NCBI RefSeq assembly: GCF_009909195.1
Contig: NZ_JAAAMU010000008.1
Coordinates: 62,001-126,000 of the forward strand
Length of the DNA stretch: 64,000 bases
Reading direction: 5' to 3'
Source: Paenibacillus sacheonensis
GTDB lineage: Bacteria > Bacillota > Bacilli > Paenibacillales > Paenibacillaceae
Part shown: piece by piece, positions 45,582-54,170 of the stretch
How the letters are laid out: each line of letters starts with the position of its first letter
How positions within the stretch are numbered: position 1 is the first letter of the stretch
Notes under the pieces: model-generated
What the model was told of the DNA's origin: nothing
The model's database searches: none
What the model saw: only the letters and a program-made list of their open reading frames with translations
Made by a program: the position numbers and the translations under genes

Positions 45582-46598
45582 CTATTCCCTAATCGCCGCC
45601 AGCGCTCCTTCAAGCGCCCCGATTACCCGATCGCACCAGGCATCGAATTCGCGGTCCTCCGTTTGGAGCTCCGGATGTGCCAGAATATGTTCCACCGTTC
45701 CTCTGATCCCTTGATCGAAGCGCGTCGTCGCGACGAATCCCGGCACGAGCCGCTTCAGCTTCGCATTATCGAACACGACGGAGTTCGCCTTGTCCCCGAT
45801 CAGGCCGCCCGTATAATCCTCGCTGCTGCTTGCCGCGAGAAATTCCGACGACACATGCACCGCCTGCAGCTTCACCCCGAGCGCGTCCGCGATCGCGGCG
45901 TAGATCTGATTCCAGGTCAGCGTCTCGTCCGACGTGATCTGCACGGACTCTCCGATGGCATGCAGATTGCCCATCAGCCCGATGAAACCTCTCGCGAAAT
46001 CGCCGTTATGGGTCATCGTCCACAAGGACGTGCCGTCTCCGTGGATGATAACGGGCTTGTTCTCCAGCATGCGCTTCGCGACCTGCCAAGAGCCCTTGCT
46101 GCCATGGACGCCGAGCGGAATGGAACGCTCATCGTACGTATGGCTCGGGCGCACGATCGTGATCGGGAACCCGTTCTCCCGATACTGCTTCATCAAGTAG
46201 TCCTCGCACGCGATTTTGTTGCGGGAATATTCCCAATACGAGTTCGCGAGCGGCGTGCTCTCGGATACCCGGTAATCGGACAACGGCTTCTGGTAAGCCG
46301 AAGCCGAGCTGATGAAGATAAACTGCTTCGTCTTGCCGGCAAACAGCCGATAATCCCGCTCGAGCTGCTCCGGCCGGAAGGCGATAAAGTCCGCTACTAC
46401 GTCGAACGACAAGTCCTCGATGAGCCGCGCGACATGTGCCTCGTCGTTAATATCCGCCTGCAGGGTCTTTACGTTGGCCGGCAGACTTTCGTTACGATTG
46501 CCTCGATTCAGAAGATAAAGCTCGCACCCGGTCTCCGATAGTTGCTTCGTGATCGCGGAACTGATGATTCCCGTTCCTCCGATGAACAGCGCTTTCAT
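45582..46598 (-). CDS. NAD-dependent epimerase/dehydratase family protein
   Basis: 338 residues of the extended SDR class: cofactor motif ALFIGGTGIISSAI, Ser in FIFISSASAYQ, and Tyr-x3-Lys in YWEYSRNKIACEDYL. The middle HGDGTSLWTMTHNGDFARGFI is typical of sugar-nucleotide epimerase-like proteins that act on small carbohydrates. GGAGG precedes the ATG. It lies upstream of the sugar ABC operon on the same strand but has its own terminator. Confidence 0.9.
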   Translation of the reverse strand: MKALFIGGTGIISSAITKQLSETGCELYLLNRGNRNESLPANVKTLQADINDEAHVARLIEDLSFDVVADFIAFRPEQLERDYRLFAGKTKQFIFISSASAYQKPLSDYRVSESTPLANSYWEYSRNKIACEDYLMKQYRENGFPITIVRPSHTYDERSIPLGVHGSKGSWQVAKRMLENKPVIIHGDGTSLWTMTHNGDFARGFIGLMGNLHAIGESVQITSDETLTWNQIYAAIADALGVKLQAVHVSSEFLAASSSEDYTGGLIGDKANSVVFDNAKLKRLVPGFVATTRFDQGIRGTVEHILAHPELQTEDREFDAWCDRVIGALEGALAAIRE

Positions 46599-46696
46599 AC
46601 GCCACCTCCAACAAGAATAATCAAGCCTCTATAGGTATTCGCGCTGCAGCCTCATAGTCCTCCAGCGGATGCGCTTCCTAGCCGCTCCTCCAAGAC

Positions 46697-46740
46697 AAAA
46701 CCGGCTCCCCGTACGGAGACGGGGAAGCCGGTTCTGTTTT
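46697..46740. terminator. Terminator after the small membrane protein gene
   Basis: AACCGGCTCCCCGT and ACGGGGAAGCCGGTT form a long stem; on the minus strand the tail is TTTTGTC. Confidence 0.75.
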
Positions 46741-46763
46741 CTTGTGCCGCTTGATCGCGACCC

Positions 46764-47107
46764 CTACTGCCAGCCCGTCAAGACGATGACCAGCCACGCG
46801 ATGCGGTAGACGGCCACGATGCCATAGAGCATCGTTACGGGAAGGACCCCCTTCGCAATGAACGAAGGCCTGTTCACGCGACGGACCAGCGTCAGCAGAA
46901 TCAGCGGCAGGATGAGCTTGTACGCGTAGAAGAGGAGAATATCCGTGTCGTACAGCATCGCGGCAAAAGATTCGCTTCTTCAATCGCCTGCATGCGAAGG
47001 CCGGTATCCGTTGCCATGGCATCGAAGCAAGGTAACGCCGCCAGCCAGACCGGCAAGCCTCTGCTCATCTGCAGGCCAGCCAATGAAGCGGTCAACCGAG
47101 TCTGCAC
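46764..47107 (-). pseudogene. Frameshifted DUF5658-like small membrane protein gene
   Basis: Two minus-strand frames join into one plausible protein. From GTG 47107 (GAGGCG upstream) the first frame gives LAALPCFDAMATDTGLRMQA then IEEAN. A shift of one base near 46970, in CGAATCTTTTGCC, leads into AAMLYDTDILLFYAYKLILP and two more hydrophobic stretches to 46764. The order (Asp-Thr helix, EAN loop, two helices) fits the DUF5658 family. Unshifted, the first frame goes basic and non-hydrophobic. It may be a true frameshift or a sequencing error. Confidence 0.5.
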
Positions 47108-47221
47108 GGCGCCTCGCCTCTATTGATACATATTGTATCACTGCTAGGCTTAACATGCATGTCGAAATTTCATTGTCGGCGGTTGTCCCCCGTCCGAACG
47201 GGCAGCAATACCCCGTCAGCC

Positions 47222-48151
47222 TCAGCCCATCGCGGCGCCCAATTCCTTGGCCTGCGCATCAAGAAGCCGCGAGGCTTCGCCGATGCTCATGAATTCGTTG
47301 AGGGCCAGCCGGATGCGGTGCTGGCTCTCGGCAACGACTTGCTGGGAATGCTTCGTTCCCTGGGCCATCTCCTGCACATGCGCGATGATTCCTTCCACAT
47401 AGCCGCCGACTTCCTTGGCCGCTTCCTGAACCTGCGCCGCCAGCTTGCGGACTTCGCTTGCGACCACGTTGAAGCCGCGGCCGTGCTCGCCCGCATGCGC
47501 GGCCTCGATGGCAGCGTTCAGCGAGAGAAGAGTCGTTTGCGAGGCCACTTCGCGAATCGTGCGCACGATTCCCCGAATCGAAGCGATCTGCCGCTCAAGC
47601 TGCAGGAGCGACTCGATGTTGCCGCCGGCTCCTTGAACGGCTTTGGCGATGGCGGATTCCACTTCTTGACTCCTGGCGATCCCCTCGTTCGCCCGGGACA
47701 GCAGTTCCTCGGACATATGCAGCAGTTCGCCGGTGATCTTGGTCGTCGCCTGCTCCCTGGCGTTGATATCCGTCGCGATCTTCAGAACCGCCTGCGCTTG
47801 GCCATGTTCATTCATGATGGGCATATAAGCCGCCTCTAACCATATGAGGCGGCCGTCCTTGGTAACGCGCATGATTTTGTCCTGAAACGCCCTTCCGTTC
47901 CCCAGCCCTTCCCACAAATCGCGATATGCCGGACTCGCGGCGAACTCAGGCGTGCAGAACCTGCGATGCTGCATCCCGATCAGCTCTTCGGAACGGTAAC
48001 CGAGCGCCATGGCAAAGTTATCGTTGGCCCACAGCACATATCCCTGCAGATCGAATTGAATCATCGCCAGCGATTGTTCGATGGCCGCGAGAACGCTCTC
48101 CCGATCCAGTTCTTGCGTGGACGCGGCCGATACCGACTTGCTTTCCCTCAT
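47222..48151 (-). CDS. Soluble PAS-domain chemoreceptor-like protein
   Basis: 309 residues: a PAS domain at ~20-130 (MIQFDLQGYVLWANDNFAMA; FQDKIMRVTKDGRLIWLEA), then a helical signalling part with the methyl-accepting tip NAAIEAAHAGEHGRGFNVV. No membrane segment. Such short PAS-MCP proteins feed CheA or other coiled-coil partners. AGGTGA precedes the ATG. It diverges from a CarH/LitR-like regulator, and its promoter is covered by operator-like TGTACA/TATACA repeats, so light or B12 may control it. Confidence 0.9.
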   Translation of the reverse strand: MRESKSVSAASTQELDRESVLAAIEQSLAMIQFDLQGYVLWANDNFAMALGYRSEELIGMQHRRFCTPEFAASPAYRDLWEGLGNGRAFQDKIMRVTKDGRLIWLEAAYMPIMNEHGQAQAVLKIATDINAREQATTKITGELLHMSEELLSRANEGIARSQEVESAIAKAVQGAGGNIESLLQLERQIASIRGIVRTIREVASQTTLLSLNAAIEAAHAGEHGRGFNVVASEVRKLAAQVQEAAKEVGGYVEGIIAHVQEMAQGTKHSQQVVAESQHRIRLALNEFMSIGEASRLLDAQAKELGAAMG

Positions 48152-48191
48152 TTATGGAATCACCTGCACCTTTCCAGTTTCGTAGCGATTA

Positions 48192-48229
48192 TGTATAGTT
48201 ATTAACCTCAACTGTACAAAACCTATACA
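48192..48229 (-). promoter_or_regulatory. PAS-receptor promoter overlapped by CarH-like operator repeats
   Basis: On the minus strand -35 TTGTAC (48214-48219) and -10 TATACA (48192-48197) are 16 bp apart. On the plus strand TGTACA (48213-48218) and TATACA (48224-48229) form a direct repeat of 11 bp, the spacing at which CarH monomers bind. A further TATACA in reverse orientation coincides with the -10. Confidence 0.5.
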
Positions 48230-48285
48230 ATATGTGCAAGTTTTTTCTAGTTTCTTCCGCGATAACAGATGGATATGACTGCATA

Positions 48286-48314
48286 TAGTCACAACCGTAG
48301 AGGTTATGTATAAT
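48286..48314 (+). promoter_or_regulatory. Promoter of the CarH/LitR-like gene
   Basis: TATAAT at 48309-48314 is a perfect -10, with a weak -35 (TAGTCA, 48286-48291) 17 bp upstream. TGTATA (reverse TATACA) overlaps the -10 at 48307-48312, suggesting autorepression. Confidence 0.5.
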
Positions 48315-48338
48315 AATCCCAATGGAAGGGGTTATCGG

Positions 48339-49259
48339 ATGTATAGTATTAAGAAAGTAGCCGAACTGCTGGGCATGCAGGTGGTCACCATTCGCGCATG
48401 GGAGAATCGATACGGGGTGATTGCTCCCCGCCGCAGCGAAGGCGGACATCGCATTTACAGCGAGGAGGATGTTCTCACGCTCCGTTTCCTGAAGCGGCAG
48501 CTCGATGAGAACGGGCTTAAGATCAGCGAAGCCGTTCGTCTGCTGCGGCAATCGGAGCCGGCCGCGGACCTTGTGTCCCGGTCCAAGGAAGAACCGCCTA
48601 ACGCGCCTGCGCATGCGAACACGATCAATCGGCTCTACGAAAGCTTGATTGCCTACGATTCGGCCAAAGCGAACGAGTGGGTCGATTACGCTTTCTCGAT
48701 GTGCGATGTCGACGAGGTCTTCCATCGCATTCTCGTCCCCGTCCTCTACCGCGCGGGAGCGGAATGGGAAGCGGGTGTGATTACCGTGGCGCAGGAGCAT
48801 TTTGCCTCTCAGCTGGTGATGTCCCGGATCAGCGCGTTCTTCCGCGTGTTCCCGGTGGATGCCGCGCTTCCGGTGACGCTCGCCTTCTGTCCCGAAGGGG
48901 AAAGCCATCACTTGGGACTGATGCTCTTCAGCCTGTTCTTGAGACAGAAGGGTTCGGAGGTCATCTACCTCGGACCGGACACGCCATTCGGCGGCCTGCT
49001 GGACATGATGCGCAAGAAGCGCGTCTCCATCGTCGCCATATCCGTTACAGATTCGGACAAAATCGGGTCGCTCGGGGATTGGATCGGTTCCTCCCTGCGA
49101 GAAGCGCCTTATATGCGATTCGTGCTGGGCGGGGCTGCGTTCGAGGAGCATAAGCCAATTACGCATGAACATGTGCATTATTTACATGCAAATGACTGGG
49201 AGCTGTGGTATCGGACGCACATCCGCGCATTGATCGGACTTTATCTAGGTCCCGTCTGA
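48339..49259 (+). CDS. CarH/LitR-like MerR regulator with cobalamin-binding domain
   Basis: 306 residues: a MerR DNA-binding domain (1-70), a helical bundle (~90-170) with the CarH motif W143-x9-E153-H154 (WEAGVITVAQEH), and a B12-binding Rossmann domain with E188-x-H190-x2-G193 and GG (264-265). In CarH, dark adenosylcobalamin makes a repressing tetramer that light breaks. One key change is visible: the residue after Trp is Glu144, where Thermus CarH has the His that captures cobalt after photolysis. The ATG has AAGGGG seven bases upstream; 11 more in-frame residues upstream are unlikely. It probably represses itself and the divergent receptor gene. Confidence 0.9.
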   Translation: MYSIKKVAELLGMQVVTIRAWENRYGVIAPRRSEGGHRIYSEEDVLTLRFLKRQLDENGLKISEAVRLLRQSEPAADLVSRSKEEPPNAPAHANTINRLYESLIAYDSAKANEWVDYAFSMCDVDEVFHRILVPVLYRAGAEWEAGVITVAQEHFASQLVMSRISAFFRVFPVDAALPVTLAFCPEGESHHLGLMLFSLFLRQKGSEVIYLGPDTPFGGLLDMMRKKRVSIVAISVTDSDKIGSLGDWIGSSLREAPYMRFVLGGAAFEEHKPITHEHVHYLHANDWELWYRTHIRALIGLYLGPV

Positions 49260-49384
49260 GGGCAGGCTGCCGCGACTATTTCGCGTTTTCTACACTGGAC
49301 GAGGCCTTCGCGGTCACGTGGCTAGGCCATCTGTGAACGCGTTAGTTGCCCATGTCGCCACGGCGCGCGACGTCGAGAACGATT

Positions 49385-49570
49385 AATAAGTGCAAATATG
49401 CACTTATTTCGCAGCGGCACATGCCTTCGCGGCTGAATAGATGCAAATATGCACTTATTCCCAAGGTTTCTGCTCCCATATGACGATTATGGTTATAGTA
49501 GTTGCATTTTTGCACTTATTCCTTTTATTTGTAATTTTTCATGCGGAATAGTTGCATTTCCACACCTATT
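49385..49570. repeat. 24-bp repeat quartet C (two direct, two inverted)
   Basis: Four 24-bp palindromic units of the type AATAxxTGCA...TGCACTTATT lie at 49385-49408, 49436-49459, 49497-49520 and 49547-49570. Units 3 and 4 are closer to the consensus when reversed. Gaps are 27, 37 and 26 bp, almost exactly those of quartet A. Unit 1 is a perfect inverted repeat. No gene is seen in 49260-49880; apart from this array there is one more inverted repeat and a terminator. Confidence 0.8.
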
Positions 49571-49718
49571 TTCCATATGCATCGGATTAGTAATTGCGGT
49601 CTTGTCCCCTCGGAGACATACGGTCCGAGATCCGTAATCTATGCGCGAATCCGACAGACGTAATCTAGATCATTCGACCGGGTTACGTGACCGAGGTCTG
49701 GCGTATGCGGTCCGCTTC

Positions 49719-49765
49719 GCGTATACATTTGCATACTCATAACTCTTGTATACAAATGTGTACGC
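49719..49765. repeat. 18-bp inverted repeat
   Basis: GCGTATACATTTGCATAC (49719-49736) and GTATACAAATGTGTACGC (49748-49765) are inverted copies with two mismatches and an 11-base loop. No T run follows, so it is not an obvious terminator; it may be an operator or structured RNA. Confidence 0.6.
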
Positions 49766-49816
49766 CGTTGGTGTGGATTTCAAGAAGTCGAAGCAGAAAG
49801 AAGAAGAAGAAGAAGA

Positions 49817-49851
49817 AACAAAAAGGGGATTCCCCTGGTCAGGAAATCCCC
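49817..49851 (-). terminator. Terminator of the alpha/beta hydrolase gene
   Basis: Minus-strand AAGGGGATTTCC pairs with GGAATCCCCTT and ends in a T run. Confidence 0.8.
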
Positions 49852-49880
49852 TTCGCTCCAACACCGCTTATAGCATCCCG

Positions 49881-50909
49881 CTAGACCTCATCCGACTCTG
49901 AGGCGTCACTACCCGCCATCAAATGCTCGATGAAGGCCTTGCTTTCGCGCGCGATCTGTTCGTACTTGAAATCCTGAACATAATGTCCGCAATCGAGCAC
50001 GACCTGTTCGCTGTCGTTGACATGGGTTAGGAATTCGATCTGATAATGCTGCCAATCTGCCGTATCGATTCCCGTTCCCTTGCCGTTCGAAGTAAAGAAC
50101 AGCATCGGAACCTGCGGCAGGGGCCGTTCATTTACCTGGCGGGCATTATCCTTCACGCTCTCGATTTCCGTTATCATCGGCCGCGTCTCCGTCCTGCGGT
50201 AGTAGACGGCTTTATAAATCTCTTTGTCATGCGCCGTCAGCGTGCCCGCTTCATGGGCCGGCTCGCCTTGGACAAGCGCGGGAATGAACCGCGTAATGCC
50301 CGTCTTCGCTCCGAACGAGAACAGCTCCAGCAGCAGTTTGTTGGGGATTTTCGCATCCGCATACGCACCCGGAACCGCCGGATCCAGTCCTACGATCCCC
50401 GACACTTCCTCGGGGTACTTCTGCGCCCAATACAGTGCCTCTAATCCCGACATCGAGTGCGGGAACAGGATGTACGGACCTTTCTCGCCCGCGGCGCGCA
50501 AGGCCCCCCTCGTCTCTTCCAGCACGGTGTCCAGATCTCTGGGAACATCCGCAGCTTCGCTGAAGCCATATCCCACCCGCTCCACGACAGCGACCCGGTA
50601 TGCATCGCTTAAGCGCGAATACAGGCTTCTGAAGTCCAAAATCGGGGATACCGTACCGCCTCCCGCCAGAAACACCAGCGTCGCCGGGCCGCTGCCCTCC
50701 GTATATACGCTCATCTGATGTCCGTCGACGGCGACCATCCGGCCGAGCGGTTGAAACAGCCTCGCCTCTTGATTTAATTTCACCTTATGATGAATATAGC
50801 TGCCCGCGACAGCAACGATCACGATTCCGATCAGAGCCCCGATCGTCGTTCCGATCCGCTTCCATGTCCGCTTCTTTTTCTTGCCTATACCCATACTTAA
50901 CTCTGCCAT
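49881..50909 (-). CDS. Membrane-anchored alpha/beta hydrolase
   Basis: 342 residues. A basic N-terminus (GKKKKRTWK) and one hydrophobic helix (~21-40) anchor the enzyme with its body outside. The body has the alpha/beta-hydrolase core: oxyanion region FLAGGGTVSP, nucleophile elbow FPHSMSGLEALYW (Ser in HSMSG), and a late His in LDCGHYVQDF. It should hydrolyse an ester or similar bond; substrate unknown. The start has GGAG upstream. It is monocistronic. Confidence 0.88.
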   Translation of the reverse strand: MAELSMGIGKKKKRTWKRIGTTIGALIGIVIVAVAGSYIHHKVKLNQEARLFQPLGRMVAVDGHQMSVYTEGSGPATLVFLAGGGTVSPILDFRSLYSRLSDAYRVAVVERVGYGFSEAADVPRDLDTVLEETRGALRAAGEKGPYILFPHSMSGLEALYWAQKYPEEVSGIVGLDPAVPGAYADAKIPNKLLLELFSFGAKTGITRFIPALVQGEPAHEAGTLTAHDKEIYKAVYYRRTETRPMITEIESVKDNARQVNERPLPQVPMLFFTSNGKGTGIDTADWQHYQIEFLTHVNDSEQVVLDCGHYVQDFKYEQIARESKAFIEHLMAGSDASESDEV

Positions 50910-51062
50910 TTCATCAGCTCCAATTGCGCTTCATTTTGCCTGCGATTCCGTTAACCGAAAGTCACTGTTTCATCATAGATCGGCAGGTTAGGAGCGGCAA
51001 TGGACCGCAGTCGAGTCCGTGCTGGACCAAAGTCCAAGACGGCCGACTGCCGGCGGGAATAG

Positions 51063-51102
51063 AAAAAAGCATCCTTCAAGCGCGATGCGCTTCAAAGATG
51101 CT
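51063..51102 (-). terminator. Terminator of the GH31 gene
   Basis: Minus-strand AGCATCTTTGAAGCGC pairs with GCGCTTGAAGGATGCT and is followed by TTTT. Confidence 0.85.
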
Positions 51103-51138
51103 CGTGTAGAGGATATCTCGGCTGCCGAGGCGCCATGC

Positions 51139-53274
51139 TTATCCATTCGATTGCATGTACGTCCACTTCATTTCTCCGTACGTGAACGCCCGATCGTCCG
51201 CTCTCTGCGATAATTCCGCGTGCATGACGCTCGTGCCGTCCGCATGCAGGTCGATCCAGCGGCAATGGCCCGCTTCATGGGCCGTCGTTTCCCCGTCGTC
51301 GTCGTACAGCCGGAACACGCATTGCTTGCTGCCATAGCATCTAACCTCCAGCGGCACCTTCTCCCCCGGCCGCGGCGCGCTCGGGCGAACGGGCATGAGC
51401 GGAATAATCCCGCCGTCTTTGACGAAGAGCGGAATCTCGTCGAGCCCTGCCGCATACGCGATGAATTGCCCGCCCCTATGCCGAACGCCGGTGTGGAATT
51501 CAAACCAGTCTCCCGGCGGCAAATAAACGTCCCGCGACGTCTCTCCAGCGAATAATGGGGCGACCAGGATGCTCTCCCCCATCATATATTGGTCGTCGAT
51601 GCTGAAGTCCTCCCCGTACAAGCCGTACGGCGCGGAAGAAGAATCGAACTGGCCGAGATCCTGATCCGTCGGCTGCTTCTCGCATGGGCGTCCCATCTCG
51701 AGCGCCATCGCACGGAAAGGCGGTATCCCCTCTTCGCGGTACGCGGCGAAGGCCGAATACAAATACGGCATCAGCCGCATGCGCAATTCGATCGTCGACC
51801 TTACGATGCTCTCGTATTCGGGGAAGGACCACGGCGCGGTTCCGCTCGCCCAGCCGTTCAGCATGGCCAGCGGCGAGCAGCAGGTCGTCTGCAGCCTGCG
51901 GATGAACTCCTCCGCCGTATCCGCCTCTCGCAGCTCGGGCGTCCACAGAAGCCCGCTGAAGCCGGAGTTGCAAAGCGCACGCACATATTCGCGGTGGCCG
52001 TACAGATCCGAGTAGAGTACGTACGGCTTGGAGGCGCCGCCGGCGTTCGTAGCGCGGACAAGGCCAAGCGTACGCACGTTTTTCTTCTTGAATGCGCGCT
52101 CCGTTATATTCTGCATGAGCAGGCCGTAAATCTGCCTCATCCGCCCGCCGTCGAGCCCGGACGGGAATCGGGCCTGCGCCGGAAACATCCAGGAGTTGCC
52201 CGTAAGCTCGCTGCCGTCGACCTCGTCGATTTTGTAACCGGAGACGCCGATATTCACATGCCGCTGCGCGTGCTGCCGCTCTAAGATCGCCGCCGCTTCC
52301 GGCAAGGTATAGTCCGGCGCGATGCCGCACCAGACGGAATGCGTGCCGGCATAAGGCAGCAGCTCCTCATAGATCGGCGCTTCCGGAGACACGTAAGGAT
52401 GCTCCCAGAGATTAATGCGGAAGCCTTCCTCGGCCATCGACCGCACGAACGCCTCCGGGTCCGGGAATCGCTCTTCGCTCCATTCGTAAGATACCGGATA
52501 CGCATGCGAATGCCAGCCCGGCTCCAAGCCGATCACGTCGCACGGTATATTCCGTTCCCTGAATTGCCGCGCCTCGCGCAGCGTCTCCTCTGCGTTCGCA
52601 TGGATGGAGACGCGGTGCCAGAATCCAAGCCCCCACCGCGGCGGAAGAACGCCTCCCCCGCTGAACAGAATATATCGGCGCACGGCGTCCAGCAGAGACG
52701 ATTCGCTCCGCTCCCCGGAGGCGCTGCCGGCGAATAGATAGACGGTCGCTCCTTGCTCGTAAGGAATCAGGACCTCCAGCGTGTCCGACAACGGGGTCGC
52801 CATCCAGTCTGCGTCATCCACCCGATTTTTGGCCGCCGGCGGTCGCTTGCTGTCTACTCTCACGGCCGAGCCGGCATAGACGGTAAGGGGCCGGGCGGAG
52901 TCGATCAGGATGGCATACCCTTCGCTAGTCACCCAGAATGGCAGGGGCGCGTGCGTCTCGCCCGTATCTTCCTTCGGGTCGCTGTTGACGCGCAGATGCC
53001 GCGTGCGTCCGCGGTGATTCGTACGCATGAACTGCAGGCCGAATCCATAGATGCGTTCCGTTTCCTGAAGCGGCATTTGGATAACCGTGCCCTCAGGAGA
53101 CACGTAAGCTTCGATCGCTTCGGGAAACAACGGCATCGCGGCGTCGCCCATCCGCTCCAGCGCATCCCGCTTCGGCTGCACGGCGGCCGCGCTTAACGGC
53201 GTCACCGTCTCCGTAACCCCAACCGTCCCTTTCCAAATTCCCGCTTCGACCTTTGTCCACTGCCAAGCTAACAA
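51139..53274 (-). CDS. Glycoside hydrolase family 31 (alpha-glucosidase/alpha-xylosidase-like)
   Basis: 711 residues without a signal peptide, so probably intracellular. The N-terminal beta domain (ERIYGFGLQFMRTNHRGR) leads to the catalytic barrel: PPRWGLGFWHRVS, DVIGLEPGWHS, and the nucleophile Asp in GYKIDEVDGSE. Then come GLVRATNAGGASKPYVLY..., MRLMPYLYSAFAAYREEG, and the C-terminal beta sandwiches (PLFVKDGGIIPLMP). The acid/base Asp is not certain. The start is probably TTG 53274 with GGGGGGA upstream; an earlier in-frame TTG (53289) overlaps that site. It would cleave alpha-linked sugars imported by an uptake system such as the Lpl-type one. Confidence 0.92.
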   Translation of the reverse strand: MLAWQWTKVEAGIWKGTVGVTETVTPLSAAAVQPKRDALERMGDAAMPLFPEAIEAYVSPEGTVIQMPLQETERIYGFGLQFMRTNHRGRTRHLRVNSDPKEDTGETHAPLPFWVTSEGYAILIDSARPLTVYAGSAVRVDSKRPPAAKNRVDDADWMATPLSDTLEVLIPYEQGATVYLFAGSASGERSESSLLDAVRRYILFSGGGVLPPRWGLGFWHRVSIHANAEETLREARQFRERNIPCDVIGLEPGWHSHAYPVSYEWSEERFPDPEAFVRSMAEEGFRINLWEHPYVSPEAPIYEELLPYAGTHSVWCGIAPDYTLPEAAAILERQHAQRHVNIGVSGYKIDEVDGSELTGNSWMFPAQARFPSGLDGGRMRQIYGLLMQNITERAFKKKNVRTLGLVRATNAGGASKPYVLYSDLYGHREYVRALCNSGFSGLLWTPELREADTAEEFIRRLQTTCCSPLAMLNGWASGTAPWSFPEYESIVRSTIELRMRLMPYLYSAFAAYREEGIPPFRAMALEMGRPCEKQPTDQDLGQFDSSSAPYGLYGEDFSIDDQYMMGESILVAPLFAGETSRDVYLPPGDWFEFHTGVRHRGGQFIAYAAGLDEIPLFVKDGGIIPLMPVRPSAPRPGEKVPLEVRCYGSKQCVFRLYDDDGETTAHEAGHCRWIDLHADGTSVMHAELSQRADDRAFTYGEMKWTYMQSNG

Positions 53275-53447
53275 CTCGATTCCCCCCAACGGTCATATGC
53301 ATCGCTTTGCGCCGCCTGCGAATCCCTCATGCTGCCATAGCCTTTATACCATATCGGCTCATATTCTGGATATACGATCTCAATAGCAAAGGCTGCCCCG
53401 AGCCGCGCTAGACTCCGAAACAGCCCCTCCTAAGGCAAACCTCTCCT

Positions 53448-53900
53448 CTACCCTTCTTTATACTTTTCTTTCACGATACCGGAGCCGATTCCTCCTCCGA
53501 TCATCAGGATGAGCGGACCGATATTCAGCAGCCATAAGTTGCCGGCCAAATCAATGTCCGCATCGGCAATCCTATTGAGCAGCAGCGCGCCGAGTTTGAC
53601 CGCCAGCAGCACGACGCCCAGCATGAACAACGCGTCGAACATCCATTTCAGCTTGGGATAGGCCAACTGCTTGCCGTCATGAATGACTTTCTTGGTCAAT
53701 TCTTCATCGCTCCTTAATAGTTCGTCGATGGTGACGCCGAAGAGATCGCTCACTTTGATGATGATTTCAATGCTCGGGTAATTCTGATTGTTCTCCCATT
53801 TGGACACGGACTGCCGGCTGACGAACAGCTTCTCGGCTAATTCCTCCTGCGACCAGCCTTTGTTCTTTCGTTCGTTCTTCAGCTTCTCACCAAAGATCAT
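53448..53900 (-). CDS. XRE-family regulator with C-terminal membrane helices
   Basis: 150 residues: residues 5-65 form a Cro/CI helix-turn-helix (LKNERKNKGWSQEELAEKLF; SRQSVSKWENNQNYPSIE), followed by two hydrophobic helices (~90-110 and ~122-142). Membrane-tethered XRE proteins of this kind are common in Firmicutes and of unknown signal. AAGGGG precedes the ATG. It lies upstream of the GH31 gene on the same strand, 158 bp apart. Confidence 0.9.
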   Translation of the reverse strand: MIFGEKLKNERKNKGWSQEELAEKLFVSRQSVSKWENNQNYPSIEIIIKVSDLFGVTIDELLRSDEELTKKVIHDGKQLAYPKLKWMFDALFMLGVVLLAVKLGALLLNRIADADIDLAGNLWLLNIGPLILMIGGGIGSGIVKEKYKEG

Positions 53901-54117
53901 CTCGGAATCCCCTTCCTGCGCTCTACATCCACATTGTTAGTAAACGGACGGCCATAAGTAAAGCTACTTCTAGTTACGTCCCCCCGCAACCTTAGGTTGC
54001 CAGCGCGGAAATGCATGTCCAGTGCTGCTTTGCGGCGTCAAAATCATGTTGACAGTTTCAGCGCATTGCAGCTGCTGGATGCATAATTCCACTTTGAGAT
54101 GCCTTACTATAGAAATC

Positions 54118-54146
54118 AAAAGCCACCCCTTGTTAGGAGTGGCTTT
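54118..54146. terminator. Hairpin bounding the segregation-type locus
   Basis: AAAGCCACcCC pairs with GGaGTGGCTTT around a short loop. On the minus strand it ends TTTTGATTTC and may terminate a transcript that runs through parM, parR and the 10-bp repeats. Between 53901 and 54117 no other feature is seen. Confidence 0.6.
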
Positions 54147-54170
54147 GGATATTTCTTAGTTTTCGCAGTA

